DNA of 64,000 nucleotides from Streptococcus gordonii (lineage in GTDB: Bacteria; Bacillota; Bacilli; Lactobacillales; Streptococcaceae). This document shows positions 63,556-64,000 of this stretch, piece by piece. The stretch spans positions 1 to 64,000 of the forward strand of contig NZ_LQWV01000034.1 of assembly GCF_001553855.1 (NCBI RefSeq), read 5' to 3'. Under the pieces are notes generated by a model. That model saw nothing but the letters and a program-made list of their open reading frames with translations. It was not told where the DNA came from and did no database searches. The translations under genes were made by a program, and so were the position numbers. Each line of letters begins with the position of its first letter. The stretch's first letter is position 1.

Positions 63556-64000
63556 ATGGATGTAGAATTAAGGAAACCAAGACTAGAGGATAAGACCACT
63601 ATTTTGGAAATGTTAGCAGATTTTGAAGCGACTTGTGGCCGGCATGACGGCTTCTTTGGCGGAGCTGATTTTGTCTACGAGGATTGGCTGGAAACCATTC
63701 AGCTGGCAGAAGCCGGGCTAGGTTTGCCAGAAGGTTTTGTACCTTACATTCAGCTTGTGGCTTTTACTGCGGATGGTCAGGCTGTGGGCTTTCTTAATTT
63801 GCGTTTGCAGCTCAATGACTATCTGCTCCAAGAAGGTGGGCACATTGGTTACAGTATTCGTCCGTCTGCGCGTGGGAAAGGATTGGCAAAAGAGCAGCTA
63901 CGACAAGGCTTGCAAGTAGCCAAAAGTAAAAATATAAAACGAGCTCTGGTGACCTGCAATAGGGATAATGCTGCCAGCCGAGGTGTGATTCTTGCTAACG
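63556..64000 (+). CDS. GNAT-family acetyltransferase, 3' end outside window
   Basis: The first 148 residues of a GNAT protein are present, cut by the window edge. The acetyl-CoA motif A is visible as SIRPSARGKGLAKEQL at about 100-115, preceded by the beta strands QAVGFLNLRLQL. It follows the 47-aa gene with 14 bases between. A GNAT protein is common in the nrdD-nrdG operon of streptococci. Confidence 0.85.
   Translation, partial: MDVELRKPRLEDKTTILEMLADFEATCGRHDGFFGGADFVYEDWLETIQLAEAGLGLPEGFVPYIQLVAFTADGQAVGFLNLRLQLNDYLLQEGGHIGYSIRPSARGKGLAKEQLRQGLQVAKSKNIKRALVTCNRDNAASRGVILAN

Overview
The window looks like a chromosomal segment of an oral Streptococcus, most likely S. gordonii or a close amylase-binding relative. 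The evidence is the low-GC Firmicute gene style, many extended -10 (TGnTATAAT) promoters, the streptococcal tRNA order, PcsB, ComA/ComB, HexA/HexB-type mismatch repair, and an abpA (amylase-binding protein A) gene followed by its own sortase gene srtB. Species assignment is inference from remembered protein sequences and gene order; no search was run.

Layout. 1-780: the 3' end of an rRNA-linked tRNA array (end of Pro, then Met, Ile2, Ser, fMet, Phe, Gly, Ile, Ser) with a terminator. 814-7030: cell shape and division (mreCD, pcsB with a WalR-like site), PRPP synthetase, abpA-srtB, and a HAD phosphatase. 7014-10140: a TPP-riboswitch operon with a thiamine-binding-fold protein and a ThiXYZ-type ABC transporter. 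10221-11017: rpsD with a structured leader. 11018-11471: non-coding DNA with a tandem 12-mer and a probable integrase remnant. 11472-14993: the competence-peptide exporter comAB. 15110-16759: a secreted CHAP protein whose catalytic domain is almost a copy of that of PcsB. 16867-23827: purine genes purD-purE-purK-purB, interrupted by an unassigned ATP-grasp enzyme, two small proteins and an Asp/Glu racemase-family protein.

23872-28783 is the most accessory-looking stretch: a TetR-quinone reductase operon with a duplicated operator, two paralogous lipoproteins, a long AT-rich non-coding block, and an HTH-TPR (RRNPP-like) regulator facing a small two-helix membrane protein. 29002-38772 returns to core genes: rpmG/rpmF, ilvD, a SufT-like protein, hisS, aspS, a YitT-family protein, argS and argR. 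38951-53521 is a genome-maintenance block (mutS, mutL, ruvA, tag, cinA, recA, spx). Small regulatory or membrane modules sit between these genes: zinc ribbon plus SPFH-GYF, LytTR-DUF3021, HTH-RDD, and a CPBP protease with an HTH gene. 53667-64000 follows the pneumococcal order ireB, yqgF, DUF1292, folC, lipoprotein, cls, competence-linked small genes, nrdD, a 47-aa protein, and a GNAT gene cut by the window edge.

Common threads. Competence recurs: comAB exports the pheromone, a ComX-type box precedes cinA-recA, a perfect one (TACGAATA) precedes a 47-aa ORF at 59198, and another perfect match lies in the abpA leader. RNA-level control also recurs: the TPP riboswitch, the rpsD and purD leaders, and hairpins placed directly before srtB, folC and nrdD. 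No CRISPR array, intact insertion sequence or intact prophage was seen.
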